A DNA stretch of 15,629 bases from Candidatus Eiseniibacteriota bacterium. GTDB taxonomy: Bacteria > Eisenbacteria > RBG-16-71-46 > JABDJR01. Below are positions 1 through 7,554 of the stretch, one piece after another. A program made the translations under genes and the position numbers. The stretch's first letter is position 1. Each line of letters begins with the position of its first letter. Under the pieces are notes generated by a model. That model was not told the DNA's origin. It worked only from the letters and a program-made list of their open reading frames with translations, and did not search any database. The stretch lies in the NCBI GenBank assembly GCA_013003415.1, contig JABDJR010000030.1, forward strand, positions 1 through 15,629, in the 5' to 3' direction.

Positions 1-247
1 GTCCCACGGCGGCAATCATGCCGAACATGGCGCAGTACATGCCGCCCACGATGGGCTGCGGAATGGTGGTGAATAGCGCACCGAACTTCCCGAAGACGGC
101 AAGGACCATCATGAGAATGGCGCCAACTTGCACAACCTTGCGACTTCCCACGCGCGTGAGGCCAATGGCACCAATGTTTTCACTGTAGGAGGTGGTTCCG
201 TTTCCGGTTCCAAAAACACCCGCGATCAGACAACCAATCCCCTCCAT
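1..247 (-). CDS. NCS2 permease, C-terminal part in the shifted frame, runs off the window
   Basis: Continuation of the permease that begins at 1122. Read on the minus strand from about 247 it gives [20 protein letters not shown] and then [20 protein letters not shown], which contains the NAT-family signature [QEP]-N-x-G-x(4)-T (ENIGAIGLT, about 156-182). The stretch ending [20 protein letters not shown] is also typical of TM10-TM12 of NCS2 transporters. The frame is open to the window edge, so the true C-terminus lies outside. The ATG at 247-245 is only an in-frame methionine; I see no convincing ribosome binding site, so this is probably not an independent gene. If the frameshift is a sequence error, this and the preceding entry are one full-length transporter; if it is real, the gene is probably dead, because the break separates TM8 from the substrate-contacting TM10. 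Confidence 0.8.
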   Translation of the reverse strand, partial: MEGIGCLIAGVFGTGNGTTSYSENIGAIGLTRVGSRKVVQVGAILMMVLAVFGKFGALFTTIPQPIVGGMYCAMFGMIAAVG

Positions 248-1122
248 ACCCGATTGACGGTTTTTGAGGTAGGTACCGGAGCTCCTGCGAGTCGGGCACA
301 GGCGTAGTAATCGCCTACCGACTCCACGATCGAGGCCAAGTAACCCGATAGCATTCCCACAATGGCGGCCACGCCAAAGACAGGAAGGCCCCATTGGAAA
401 GGATAGGGAACTCGGAACCAACTGGCGTCCCGTACCGTGGCCATCGAAACGTGGGCCGGGTCGCCTTCGACATAGACTCCGGTTTTCGTGAGAACCGCAG
501 CCACGCCCCAGGCAATCAAAATCCCCATCATGATGGGGAACAACTCAAAAGCTCGGTGCGTGCTTCGCATGTACTGGCTGAAGAGAATAATCAGCCCAAT
601 GGTCAGGCCGCCAATCATCCAATCGGACCCGGCTACAGGCGCGCCGAACTTAAACAGGGCCAGCCCAATGAGGGCGATGGTCGGAGCAATGGTTATTGGC
701 CCAACAAACCGAAGGAGGCGTCCTACCAAACCCGTGTACCCAATGAATATTTCAAACACCGACCCGGCTATGACTGCGCCCTGAATGTGTTGGAGCCGAA
801 CTTCCCAACCTGAGTTGTTGAGAGCCGCCATCCCGGCGATGGCGAAAGAAGGAGCCAGAAAGGAAAAGGTCCCGCCTTGCACTAAGGGCAACCGGTTTCC
901 CCAGGTGGTTTGAAGGAAGGTGGTGATGCCACTCACGAAGAACATGGTTCCAATGAGCCAACTCAGAGCGATCGGGTCCCCACTCATTCCGAGCTGCTCC
1001 GACAACAACAAAGGAATGGCAACCGTCGAGCCAAACATCGTGAGGTAGTGCTGAAATCCTAAGGCAATCAGCTCGCGACGAGGCGGATGATCATCAATGG
1101 AATAGATCAAGCGACGAGACAT
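226..1122 (-). CDS. NCS2 (uracil/xanthine) permease, N-terminal part, frameshifted
   Basis: Membrane symporter for a nucleobase (uracil, xanthine or a related base) of the NCS2/NAT family. The 298 residues in this frame contain the family's TM1 motif QHYLTM (Gln24-His25), repeated hydrophobic helices and the TM8 motif ESVGDYYA (Glu267), whose glutamate helps bind the base in characterised members such as UraA. Start: ATG at 1122-1120 with GGAGG 6 nt upstream. The frame then runs into a stop at 226, directly after the conserved [13 protein letters not shown] stretch. The expected continuation is present in another frame from about position 250 down to 1, so the reading frame has lost 1 nt (or 7 nt) around 246-254. 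This is either a genuine frameshift mutation or a sequence error in a short G run. It lies 39 nt downstream of the amidohydrolase gene and is probably co-transcribed with it. Family assignment is secure; the exact substrate is not. Confidence 0.88.
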   Translation of the reverse strand: MSRRLIYSIDDHPPRRELIALGFQHYLTMFGSTVAIPLLLSEQLGMSGDPIALSWLIGTMFFVSGITTFLQTTWGNRLPLVQGGTFSFLAPSFAIAGMAALNNSGWEVRLQHIQGAVIAGSVFEIFIGYTGLVGRLLRFVGPITIAPTIALIGLALFKFGAPVAGSDWMIGGLTIGLIILFSQYMRSTHRAFELFPIMMGILIAWGVAAVLTKTGVYVEGDPAHVSMATVRDASWFRVPYPFQWGLPVFGVAAIVGMLSGYLASIVESVGDYYACARLAGAPVPTSKTVNRVWRGLVV

Positions 1123-1161
1123 ACAGGTCCTCCCTCTTCATCTGAAGTTCGGAGGATAGTC

Positions 1162-2667
1162 TCAGATTTTCTTGTTATTCACAAAACCGTAGGCAAGGTT
1201 GCTTCGGTCTGCCCCGGCAGCCATGTATTCTTTCTTCGCCGCCGCTAGCTGGTCGCCCGCGCACGCGGCCTCGGCCTTCGCAACATCGAGCCCGTAGTGG
1301 CGAGCCAAGTTCAGCCCAAGAATCTTGTTCTTAACTCGGCCATCGGCTGCCCCAAGCGGCGCATAGCCAAACTTTTTCTGAAGGTCTTCAGGAATCTCAA
1401 TGCGACGAAGCGCTTCAATCTGCCATTGCGGGGATCCGTACCACACCGCATCGGTTCCCCAGAATACATTGTCCTCCCCCATGCCTTTGATGAGCGCTCC
1501 CATCATGCCCGCGCAAAAGCGCGGCAGCATGACCGCAGAAATACCAAAGGAACTGCCGATCTCCGCGTAAACGTTCGAAACGCCAAATTTCTCGGGAATG
1601 GCAGCTAAATCGCTTGCCCACTCCACATACCCTCGCTCTTCAAGGGCTTCCTTGTGCTTGTCGGTGGGTAAGAGAACATTGTAGGCGCAGTGATAGATGA
1701 TGAAATTGAGCTCGGGCCAGTCTTTGGCCGCTTTGCCCACATCATCCACCCCGGCGTATTCCGTAACCCCAGGCATTTGCGCTTCGGCCCCCATCGGCAA
1801 AAGGCCCTTGTGAATACAGATGTTCTTGATCCCCGACTTCACCATCTTTTCATAAGCGGGATAAACTAGAGCTTCGTCGTCGAGACGCCAACGATAGTCG
1901 GAGGGACCGTTGGGATCTCCCGTGGTGTAACCCTTCCAAGAATCGGGTTTCACCTCTTCGATCACACGATCGACCTCTTCAAGCCACCCCGGCTGGCCGG
2001 GAGTAAAAACGGCGTGACTCATGAGACGCTTAGAGCCGCAAGCCTCGTTCACAATGCGTCGGGCTTCATTCATTTGATCATTGGTGAGGAACCAGTTTTC
2101 AACCTTGTCCGAAGGGGCTCCGCTCAGAATCGCAATGTCCGTGTCGCTATCGAAGAAGACTTCTTTCACAAAGTTCTGAAACTTCAAGTCTTCAAGCACC
2201 ATCGGGCTTTCTTTTAACGCCGAGTTCAAATAACCCGAGGCAAACCGCCGAATGCCGAGCATGTTCGCCGGGTTACTCCCTTCGGGACTGTCGTCCTTAA
2301 TAAAATGAACTTGGGCATCAAAGATAAACTGGTCAGCTAGGGACGCGGCTCTCTCAAGGGCAGCATCGGCATCTTGAGCCTCAGCCACAGAAACGTTGAA
2401 CACAGAACCATAAACTTGGTTCATGGCAATAAACGCGGCCGCCATCCCCGAAGCGGTCTTCAAGAACTTTCTGCGATCGAGCCCTTGGCTCCGACTCCAT
2501 CTGTCGGCTAAGGACTTCAACCGTTCCTCTACCTGAGCCTGAGCTTGGGTCTGCGGAACCGGCGAGAACTCCCCATTGGAGATCATTTGGGTGGGAATGG
2601 GTGACTCGGAAAGATCTTCGGCGTGAGCCAGTTCTTGCAATTGCTCTTTGGTAAGAAAGGAACCCAT
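1162..2667 (-). CDS. Tat-exported amidohydrolase family protein (Amidohydro_2-like)
   Basis: Predicted metal-dependent TIM-barrel hydrolase acting on C-N or C-O bonds of an unknown small molecule, outside the cytoplasm. From the start chosen here (501 aa) there is a 64-residue hydrophilic lead, a twin-arginine motif RRKFLK (Arg65-Arg66) and a hydrophobic stretch ASGMAAAFIAM, then the catalytic domain from about residue 112. Candidate metal or catalytic residues are Asp117 and His121 (DAQVHF), His286 (CIHKG), His326 (YHCAYN) and Asp406 (WGTDAVWYGSP); the order fits PF04909-type amidohydrolases. The first beta strand has only one His where many relatives have H-x-H. Start: an ATG also exists at 2673, but AGAGGAG abuts it directly, while the ATG at 2667 is 6 nt away, so 2667 is preferred. 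It is first in an operon with the NCS2 permease, with a good -10 upstream. The pairing hints at a purine, pyrimidine or hydantoin-like substrate, but that is inference only. Confidence 0.85.
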   Translation of the reverse strand: MGSFLTKEQLQELAHAEDLSESPIPTQMISNGEFSPVPQTQAQAQVEERLKSLADRWSRSQGLDRRKFLKTASGMAAAFIAMNQVYGSVFNVSVAEAQDADAALERAASLADQFIFDAQVHFIKDDSPEGSNPANMLGIRRFASGYLNSALKESPMVLEDLKFQNFVKEVFFDSDTDIAILSGAPSDKVENWFLTNDQMNEARRIVNEACGSKRLMSHAVFTPGQPGWLEEVDRVIEEVKPDSWKGYTTGDPNGPSDYRWRLDDEALVYPAYEKMVKSGIKNICIHKGLLPMGAEAQMPGVTEYAGVDDVGKAAKDWPELNFIIYHCAYNVLLPTDKHKEALEERGYVEWASDLAAIPEKFGVSNVYAEIGSSFGISAVMLPRFCAGMMGALIKGMGEDNVFWGTDAVWYGSPQWQIEALRRIEIPEDLQKKFGYAPLGAADGRVKNKILGLNLARHYGLDVAKAEAACAGDQLAAAKKEYMAAGADRSNLAYGFVNNKKI

Positions 2668-2727
2668 CAACATCTCCTCTGGTTAGCCGCGACATTTGCA
2701 GTCAAAAAGAAGGTCGAAATTTTGTCG

Positions 2728-2756
2728 ATTATACGGCAATCCTCAGGTGTCGATAA
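2728..2756 (-). promoter_or_regulatory. Sigma70-type promoter for the amidohydrolase-permease operon
   Basis: On the minus strand a perfect TATAAT lies at 2733-2728. It is preceded by exactly 17 nt and a weak -35 (TTATCG, 2756-2751, three of six matches). The -10 lies about 60 nt upstream of the ATG at 2667, giving a predicted leader of roughly 50 nt. The match is by eye only; the perfect -10 at a plausible distance is the main support. Confidence 0.5.
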
Positions 2757-2817
2757 TAAGTTTCGGGATACTTGATAGGAATGCGTGAATCACACCACGA
2801 CATCGCGAGGGAATAGC

Positions 2818-4227
2818 ATGGCCGCAATTCAGGGCACTCACGAAAAAGCACTACAAATAAATTTAGATCAAAGCATTTACGGTACCGTCGCTGAAATCGG
2901 CGCCGGCCAAGAAGTCGCACGCTGGTTCTTTCGCGTCGGGGGCGCGGCGGGAACCATTGCCAAAGCTCTATCGGCATACGATATGACGTTTAGCGATGCG
3001 ATTTATGGCGAGTGCGAGCGTTATGTGAGCAAAGAGCGCCTCGTCAAAATGCTCGAAAAGGAATACGTCCTTCTCGAACGACGGCTTCAAGAGGCGCGCG
3101 GTGAAGAAACCAAGTTCTTTGCCTTTGCCGACACGGTAGTGGCTCGAAGCTATAGCCAGAAGTCCCCGGGCCACGGATGGTTAGGTATCCGGTTCCAATC
3201 CGAACCCATGGAACAACCGTCGCAGATTATCGTTCACGTTCGTCTTTGGGGTGAAGAAGCCGTCCAAGATCAAGAGACCATTGGCACCTTTGGTGTGAAC
3301 TTCATCCATTCTGCTCTTTATCACTTTGAGGATAGCGATCAGCTCGTTGGTTCCTTGATCGACAATCTCTCTACCGACCGCGTCGAAGTGGACATGATTG
3401 AATTCAGCGGCCCGGCTTTCCAGAAAGTGGACAACCGCCTCATGAGTCTCAAACTCGTGGAGGGAGGCCTGACCAGCGCGGCAATGTTCACAGCCGATGG
3501 AAGCGTTATCCAGCCTTCGGACCACTTGTATAAGAAAGCGATCTTGGTTGAACGCGGGAGCTTTCGACCCGTAACCAAAGTCAGTATGGACATGCTCGAG
3601 GCCACTCGCGCTCAGTTCGTTCAGGAACCAAGCGTAAACAGCGACGAGATCGTCACCATTTTTGAAATGACCCTCAGCAACCTTTCGGCCGGAGACAAGA
3701 TCGACTACGGCGACTTTCTGGAGCGCGTGGATATGCTGAGTGAGCTGGGGGTGACGGTCATGATTTCCAACTTCTTGGAGTATCACCGTCTAGCTGCCTA
3801 CTTCTTCAGGCACACAAAGAAGATGATCGCGGTGGCTATGGGCGTTCCCACCTTGCAGAAGATTTTTGAGGAGCAATACTACGAAGATCTTGAGGGCGGC
3901 ATTCTTGAATCCATGGGCCGCATGTTCAAAAACGACCTCAAGCTCTACGTCTACCCGCTACTCGATCGTGAATCCGGAGCCGTTATTTCCGCCGGGAATC
4001 TTCGTGTCGTCCCCCACCTCCGCCACCTGTATCAGTATCTCTACGAGAACCAACTGATCCTCGGCTTACGCGACTACGATGAGAAGTGCCTTCCCATCTT
4101 CTCCCGAGAGGTTTTGGAACGCATTCAAACGGGAGACGATCAGTGGGAGTACGAGGTGCCCGAAGAAGTCATCTCACTCATCAAAGAGCGGAGATTGCTC
4201 GGCTACGCTTCCCGAAAGGCTGCCTAG
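2818..4227 (+). CDS. Conserved cytoplasmic protein of unknown function (about 469 aa)
   Basis: Soluble protein without signal peptide or membrane segment. The N-terminal half carries the conserved-looking stretch YGTVAEIGAGQEVARWFFRV followed by GGAAGTIAKALSAYDMTFSD. I recognise this as a widespread bacterial family that databases sometimes label 'nicotinate-nucleotide adenylyltransferase' or other carried-over names. I see no (H/T)xGH nucleotidyltransferase signature to support that name, so the function is left open. The glycine-rich segment near residues 30-45 could bind a nucleotide or phosphate, which is inference. Start: a GTG-initiated frame opens at 2785, but the ATG at 2818 has GAGGG 6 nt upstream and is preferred. 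It is divergent from the amidohydrolase operon and convergent with the lipoprotein gene at 4224; its stop TAG (4225-4227) overlaps that gene's stop. Confidence 0.82.
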   Translation: MAAIQGTHEKALQINLDQSIYGTVAEIGAGQEVARWFFRVGGAAGTIAKALSAYDMTFSDAIYGECERYVSKERLVKMLEKEYVLLERRLQEARGEETKFFAFADTVVARSYSQKSPGHGWLGIRFQSEPMEQPSQIIVHVRLWGEEAVQDQETIGTFGVNFIHSALYHFEDSDQLVGSLIDNLSTDRVEVDMIEFSGPAFQKVDNRLMSLKLVEGGLTSAAMFTADGSVIQPSDHLYKKAILVERGSFRPVTKVSMDMLEATRAQFVQEPSVNSDEIVTIFEMTLSNLSAGDKIDYGDFLERVDMLSELGVTVMISNFLEYHRLAAYFFRHTKKMIAVAMGVPTLQKIFEEQYYEDLEGGILESMGRMFKNDLKLYVYPLLDRESGAVISAGNLRVVPHLRHLYQYLYENQLILGLRDYDEKCLPIFSREVLERIQTGDDQWEYEVPEEVISLIKERRLLGYASRKAA

Positions 4228-5225
4228 CGTTTACGAACCAAAGTATAGAGCGCAAAGAGATCCGTGTTGAGGTTCATGGACGCGTCCCAGCCGAGCGCCT
4301 TGCCCATGGCGCGGGCAGTCTGATCGTCGTTCTCATCGAACACGACGACCTCGAACCCCGCCGCCTCGAACTGCTCTTTGGTAAACGGTGAGCGACCGTC
4401 GGCCCAAGGAATGTAGCGATCTTTCTTCTGAGGCGGGCTCAGGTTGTAAATGAGGAACAGACCGTCTTTTCTCAGGGCCGAATGAACGTGTTCCAAGAAC
4501 GCTTCATTCTCTACCCCAAGATCGATCAGCAAACGAGGATCGACTTCTTCGGCCGGATTAATGTACCCATTCTTCAACGTGTTCTTGGAAACAAACACGT
4601 CGACCCCGTTCCCCAAACGATCCACCAAAGCTTGCTCGGCGGGGTACTGCCCAATGAGGAGCTCCACCGATCCCGACTTCCCTTTCCCCTGAATCTTTCC
4701 GGTGTCGCCAGGCTCCGAATAGAGAGTTTCTAGCATCTCGTCCACATCGATTCCATAGGCTTCCGCGCCTAGGCTCGCCATGAGTCTTAACTGCCCAATG
4801 GATCCGAATCCAAAGTCGGCGATTTTCTTCCCATCGAACTTCTCAATTCCGTGACTGCCCAAGATTTCGACAACACGACAAAACGCCAAGGGGGTTCCGT
4901 ATTTTGTGTTGTAGTAAAAAGTCGGCTCCAGGACCTCTTCCTCGTAACCATGAAGGTCGTGAGGATTCATGGTTGCCGTTTGCGCCAACGTATATGCCTT
5001 GCGTTCCGCTTTGTTGTACATGATGGTTCTTGCCGACGGCTCGGGAAGGAAATTGGTGGCTTCCAGAAATGACTGGGACAACTCGGTCGTAAATAGACCA
5101 CGAAGCTCCTGGGCTTCAGCCTTGAGCTTGTCCGTTACGGGCCCCTGAGGCACTTCAGCCACCGGAGCGTCTTTCTGACACGACAAAAGCAACCCACACA
5201 GCAGAGCAAAACTGGCGATCTTCAT
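4224..5225 (-). CDS. Lipoprotein with class I SAM-methyltransferase-like domain
   Basis: 333 residues. The N-terminus is a lipoprotein signal (MKIASFALLCGLLLSC, lipobox LLSC, Cys16), so the product should be exported and lipid-anchored. The body from about residue 115 resembles a Rossmann-fold methyltransferase: motif I ADFGFGSIG (137-145), an acidic end of beta 2 in YGIDVDE (Asp160 or Asp162), a beta 4-like stretch VDVFVSKNTL (208-217) and a late strand DGLFLIYNLSPP (254-265). It is unusual because SAM is normally unavailable outside the cytoplasm, so the domain may bind another ligand or the signal may be inefficient. Start ATG 5225-5223 has GAGGGG 7 nt upstream. It is divergent from the exported-protein gene at 5308 and convergent with the gene at 2818; the two stops share CTAG (4224-4227). 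Methyltransferase fold fairly sure, activity unproven. Confidence 0.8.
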   Translation of the reverse strand: MKIASFALLCGLLLSCQKDAPVAEVPQGPVTDKLKAEAQELRGLFTTELSQSFLEATNFLPEPSARTIMYNKAERKAYTLAQTATMNPHDLHGYEEEVLEPTFYYNTKYGTPLAFCRVVEILGSHGIEKFDGKKIADFGFGSIGQLRLMASLGAEAYGIDVDEMLETLYSEPGDTGKIQGKGKSGSVELLIGQYPAEQALVDRLGNGVDVFVSKNTLKNGYINPAEEVDPRLLIDLGVENEAFLEHVHSALRKDGLFLIYNLSPPQKKDRYIPWADGRSPFTKEQFEAAGFEVVVFDENDDQTARAMGKALGWDASMNLNTDLFALYTLVRKR

Positions 5226-5237
5226 TGGAATCCCCTC

Positions 5238-5271
5238 TTGACCTAGTTTGACCGGGAGATTCTACTATAGA
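5238..5271. promoter_or_regulatory. Divergent intergenic control region with TTGACC direct repeats
   Basis: The 82 nt between the divergent starts at 5225 and 5308 contain TTGACC at 5238-5243 and again at 5248-5253, exactly 10 nt apart. A -10-like TACTAT/TATAGA lies at 5263-5271 on the plus strand. The spacing from either TTGACC to the -10 (19 or 9 nt) is not ideal for sigma70, so one or both repeats may be a regulator half-site instead. Low certainty. Confidence 0.3.
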
Positions 5272-5307
5272 CCGTCTTCCGGTTACTCCCCCTAATGAGG
5301 TTGGTTC

Positions 5308-6036
5308 ATGCGCATACTACTCTTCTTATGTTCTCTCGCTTTGGCTGTTCCCGCTTCCGCGGCAGATTTCGAGGATCGCGTCAGCGTGAATCCCGACTCC
5401 GATGCCAAAGCCATTGAATTGGCTCAATCTGTCATGAAGAACATGGGAGGTTGGAAGGCCTGGGACAACACCCGCTACCTGAACTGGAAGTTCTTTGGCA
5501 ACCGCCATCATTGGTGGGACAAGCAAACCAACAATATTCGCGTGGAGACCAAAGGAACCGTCATTCTCATGAACCTGGACACCATGAAGGGTCGGGCCTG
5601 GGAAGATGGTGAGGAGATTACGCACCCCGACAGCCTCGCCCTCCGCATGGAGCGGGGCAGCAAAATGTGGGTCAACGACTCCTATTGGATGTTCATGCCC
5701 TACAAACTCCTCGATCCGGGCGTCACCATCCGCTACGGGGGAACCCTCAAGATGGAGGACGGCCGGGATGCCGATGTCCTGAACATGACGTTCGGCGAGG
5801 GCATTGGCTACACGCCCCAGAATCGCTATGAAATCTTCATCGCAAAAGACACCGGTCTCGTCGAACAGTGGAACTTCTACACCAACTACAGCGACACCGA
5901 GGCCCGTTTCAAAGGCCCCTGGACGGGGTGGAAACAATTCGGAAACATCAAGCTCGCCACCTCTCGAGGTCGTGACATCGACTGGGAGATTGGCGTTCAT
6001 GAGACGGTGCCCGAAGGCTTATTCACCAATCCCTAG
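5308..6036 (+). CDS. Exported protein of unknown function (DUF6503-like)
   Basis: 242 residues with a Sec signal peptide (MRILLFLCSLALAVPASA, cleavage after about residue 18 or 19), so periplasmic or outer-membrane associated. The mature part begins with a helix (AIELAQSVMKNMGGWKAWDN) followed by a beta-rich, Trp- and Tyr-rich body. The pattern 'MGGWKAWDNTRYLNWKFFGN' and the later 'YEIFIAKDTGLVEQWNFYTN' resemble exported beta-sandwich proteins of unknown function grouped as DUF6503, which recall LolA/LppX-type lipid-binding folds. That comparison is from memory and is not a domain search. Start: ATG 5308-5310 with TGAGG 7 nt upstream, immediately followed by the signal peptide. It is divergent from the lipoprotein gene at 4224-5225 and convergent with the aminopeptidase at 6097. 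Real gene: very likely; role: unknown. Confidence 0.8.
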   Translation: MRILLFLCSLALAVPASAADFEDRVSVNPDSDAKAIELAQSVMKNMGGWKAWDNTRYLNWKFFGNRHHWWDKQTNNIRVETKGTVILMNLDTMKGRAWEDGEEITHPDSLALRMERGSKMWVNDSYWMFMPYKLLDPGVTIRYGGTLKMEDGRDADVLNMTFGEGIGYTPQNRYEIFIAKDTGLVEQWNFYTNYSDTEARFKGPWTGWKQFGNIKLATSRGRDIDWEIGVHETVPEGLFTNP

Positions 6037-6077
6037 GCGGTCCATCTTTGGGGGGCCATCCCTTGCGATTTATCCTG

Positions 6078-6097
6078 GGCGCTTTCTTATTAGCGCC
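6078..6097. terminator. Possible weak hairpin between convergent genes
   Basis: A perfect 6-bp stem, GGCGCT (6078-6083) with AGCGCC (6092-6097), encloses an 8-nt loop between the stop at 6036 and the aminopeptidase stop at 6097-6099. There is no run of T on either side. It may help end the plus-strand transcript, but it is not a classical intrinsic terminator. Confidence 0.25.
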
Positions 6098-7386
6098 TAT
6101 TGACGCGCGCTCTTAATCCAGGATTCTACATCGGCCCGGGTTCTGGGAATTTCAGCAGACAGAACGCGACTTCCGTTTCGCGTCACCAACACATCGTCTT
6201 CGATACGAACCCCAATTTCGGAATCGGGAAGATAGATGCCGGGCTCGATCGTGATCACCATGCCGGGTTTCAATGGCATGCCGTAATCGGCCACGTCGTG
6301 CACGTCGAGCCCTAAGTGGTGCGAAGTGCCATGAATAAAATCATCGACGTATCCTGCTTTCCGAATGACATCTCGGGCAATTTCATGCACCTCTCTTACC
6401 GTCATCCCAGGTTTTACGGCGGCGATGGCCGCCTTCTGAGCCTCAAGCACCACATCATAAACTTTTGCCTGCTCAGGAGTGAACGTGCCGTCAACGGGCA
6501 GGGTCCGGCTGATATCAGCACAGTAGTGATCCCACTCTGCTCCCACATCAAGCAAAAGGAGTTCCCCCGCCTCAACGGTTGTGTTTCGGGTTTCGTAGTG
6601 CAACACCGTAGCTTCAAAACCCGACCCAACAATTGCGGGAAAGGCCTGGTACTGAGCCCCCTGGTCTTTAAAGGACTCCTCCAAAACACCGTCGAGTTGA
6701 AACTCGGTAACTCCCGGCCGTAGGGCGGCGATGAGGTCGGTCAGCCCTTGGTAGGTGACATCGATTGCACGCTGGATCGCAGCGACTTCATCGTCGCTCT
6801 TGATCATGCGCATGTGTTCCACAAAGTGCGACGAGTTCACGATGGATACGCCGGGAATGCGAGCACTAGCGTCACGATAAAGCTTCAGGTCTTGAGGGAC
6901 AGGACTCGTCGGAGGAACTAGACCTGAGATCATGTGAAGCGTCGGTTCGTGCTTCATGTTGTTCACCAAGGTTCGGTCTAACCGGCTAGTGCGATACACA
7001 CGATCAAAGCCCAGAGATTTCTCTAGAGCTTCGGACAAGGAAGGCTTAGCCCCGGTCCATCGTTCTGCATCAAGGTCACGCGGAGGAAGAAGAAGGACCT
7101 CTTTGTCGTACTCTCCCGGGGCCAGAATCAGGATCGCACCCTCGATATTGATTCCCGTCAAATACCAGAAATTGCTGTCAGACCGAAAGCCGGCTTCATG
7201 GTTGGCACCGGCTTGCGCATACAAGACGGCGGTACCGGTTTCCATAAGATCCAGCACGGCCTGACGCCGAGCTTTGTAAACTTCCATCGGAAGGGGTTCT
7301 GGCCCTACAGATTGACCCAATGACAGAGCTGCGGGACTGAACAGAAGAAGCGACACAAAAACCAACACAATCTTTCGCAAGACCAT
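6097..7386 (-). CDS. Exported Xaa-Pro aminopeptidase (M24B family)
   Basis: Dinuclear-metal peptidase that removes an N-terminal residue preceding proline. Numbered from an upstream ATG at 7389 (430 aa), it has a signal peptide (about 1-25, ending ALSLGQS), an N-terminal AMP_N-type domain (about 33-170) and a C-terminal pita-bread catalytic domain (about 195-425). All five expected metal ligands are visible: Asp281 and Asp292 (LDVGAEWDHYCADISR), His357 (GTSHHLG), Glu382 (TIEPGIY) and Glu397 (VRIEDDV). The accessory histidines His264 and His364 (LDVHD) are also present. Start: two adjacent ATGs (7389 and 7386) follow AGGAG at 3 and 6 nt; 7386 has the better spacing. The signal peptide is the notable point, since the Escherichia coli relative PepP is cytoplasmic; here the enzyme probably degrades proline-containing peptides in the periplasm or outside. 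It is a single-gene unit. Confidence 0.92.
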   Translation of the reverse strand: MVLRKIVLVFVSLLLFSPAALSLGQSVGPEPLPMEVYKARRQAVLDLMETGTAVLYAQAGANHEAGFRSDSNFWYLTGINIEGAILILAPGEYDKEVLLLPPRDLDAERWTGAKPSLSEALEKSLGFDRVYRTSRLDRTLVNNMKHEPTLHMISGLVPPTSPVPQDLKLYRDASARIPGVSIVNSSHFVEHMRMIKSDDEVAAIQRAIDVTYQGLTDLIAALRPGVTEFQLDGVLEESFKDQGAQYQAFPAIVGSGFEATVLHYETRNTTVEAGELLLLDVGAEWDHYCADISRTLPVDGTFTPEQAKVYDVVLEAQKAAIAAVKPGMTVREVHEIARDVIRKAGYVDDFIHGTSHHLGLDVHDVADYGMPLKPGMVITIEPGIYLPDSEIGVRIEDDVLVTRNGSRVLSAEIPRTRADVESWIKSARQ

Positions 7387-7492
7387 CATGAACTCCTAAG
7401 CAGGCGAATCCTTAAAACCGGAAGGCTTGATGTCGGCATTCTACCCTGCTCCGGACTCTGGGGAAATACGGGGAGATAAGGTGAGCTAGTGG

Positions 7493-7528
7493 CAAAAAAG
7501 AAGGGCCGGAGCCTAGGCTCCGACCCTT
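7493..7528 (-). terminator. Intrinsic terminator of the PDZ-protein gene
   Basis: A 12-bp stem with one C-A mismatch is formed by 7501-7513 and 7516-7528 around GCCTAGGC. In the minus-strand direction it is followed by CTTCTTTTTTGCC (7502-7490), a good T tract. It lies 26 nt past the stop codon at 7555 and should insulate the PDZ gene from the aminopeptidase gene downstream. Confidence 0.85.
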
Positions 7529-7554
7529 GATTCAATCTCTCGCTGCCGAGTGAC

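Noticed and set aside
394..813. Plus-strand frame of 139 codons opposite the permease
   Set aside because: The permease motifs on the minus strand are unambiguous; the plus-strand product is low-complexity and without motif.
2785..2817. GTG start for the conserved protein at 2818
   Set aside because: The ATG at 2818 has GAGGG at ideal spacing; the GTG at 2785 has no comparable ribosome binding site.
3181..3786. 201-codon open frame on the minus strand
   Set aside because: Fully antisense to the conserved gene at 2818-4227, with no ribosome binding site or recognisable motif.
5326..6000. 224-codon open frame on the minus strand
   Set aside because: It lies entirely opposite the exported-protein gene 5308-6036, lacks a signal or recognisable domain, and its composition (many Val, Gly, His) is that of an antisense shadow.
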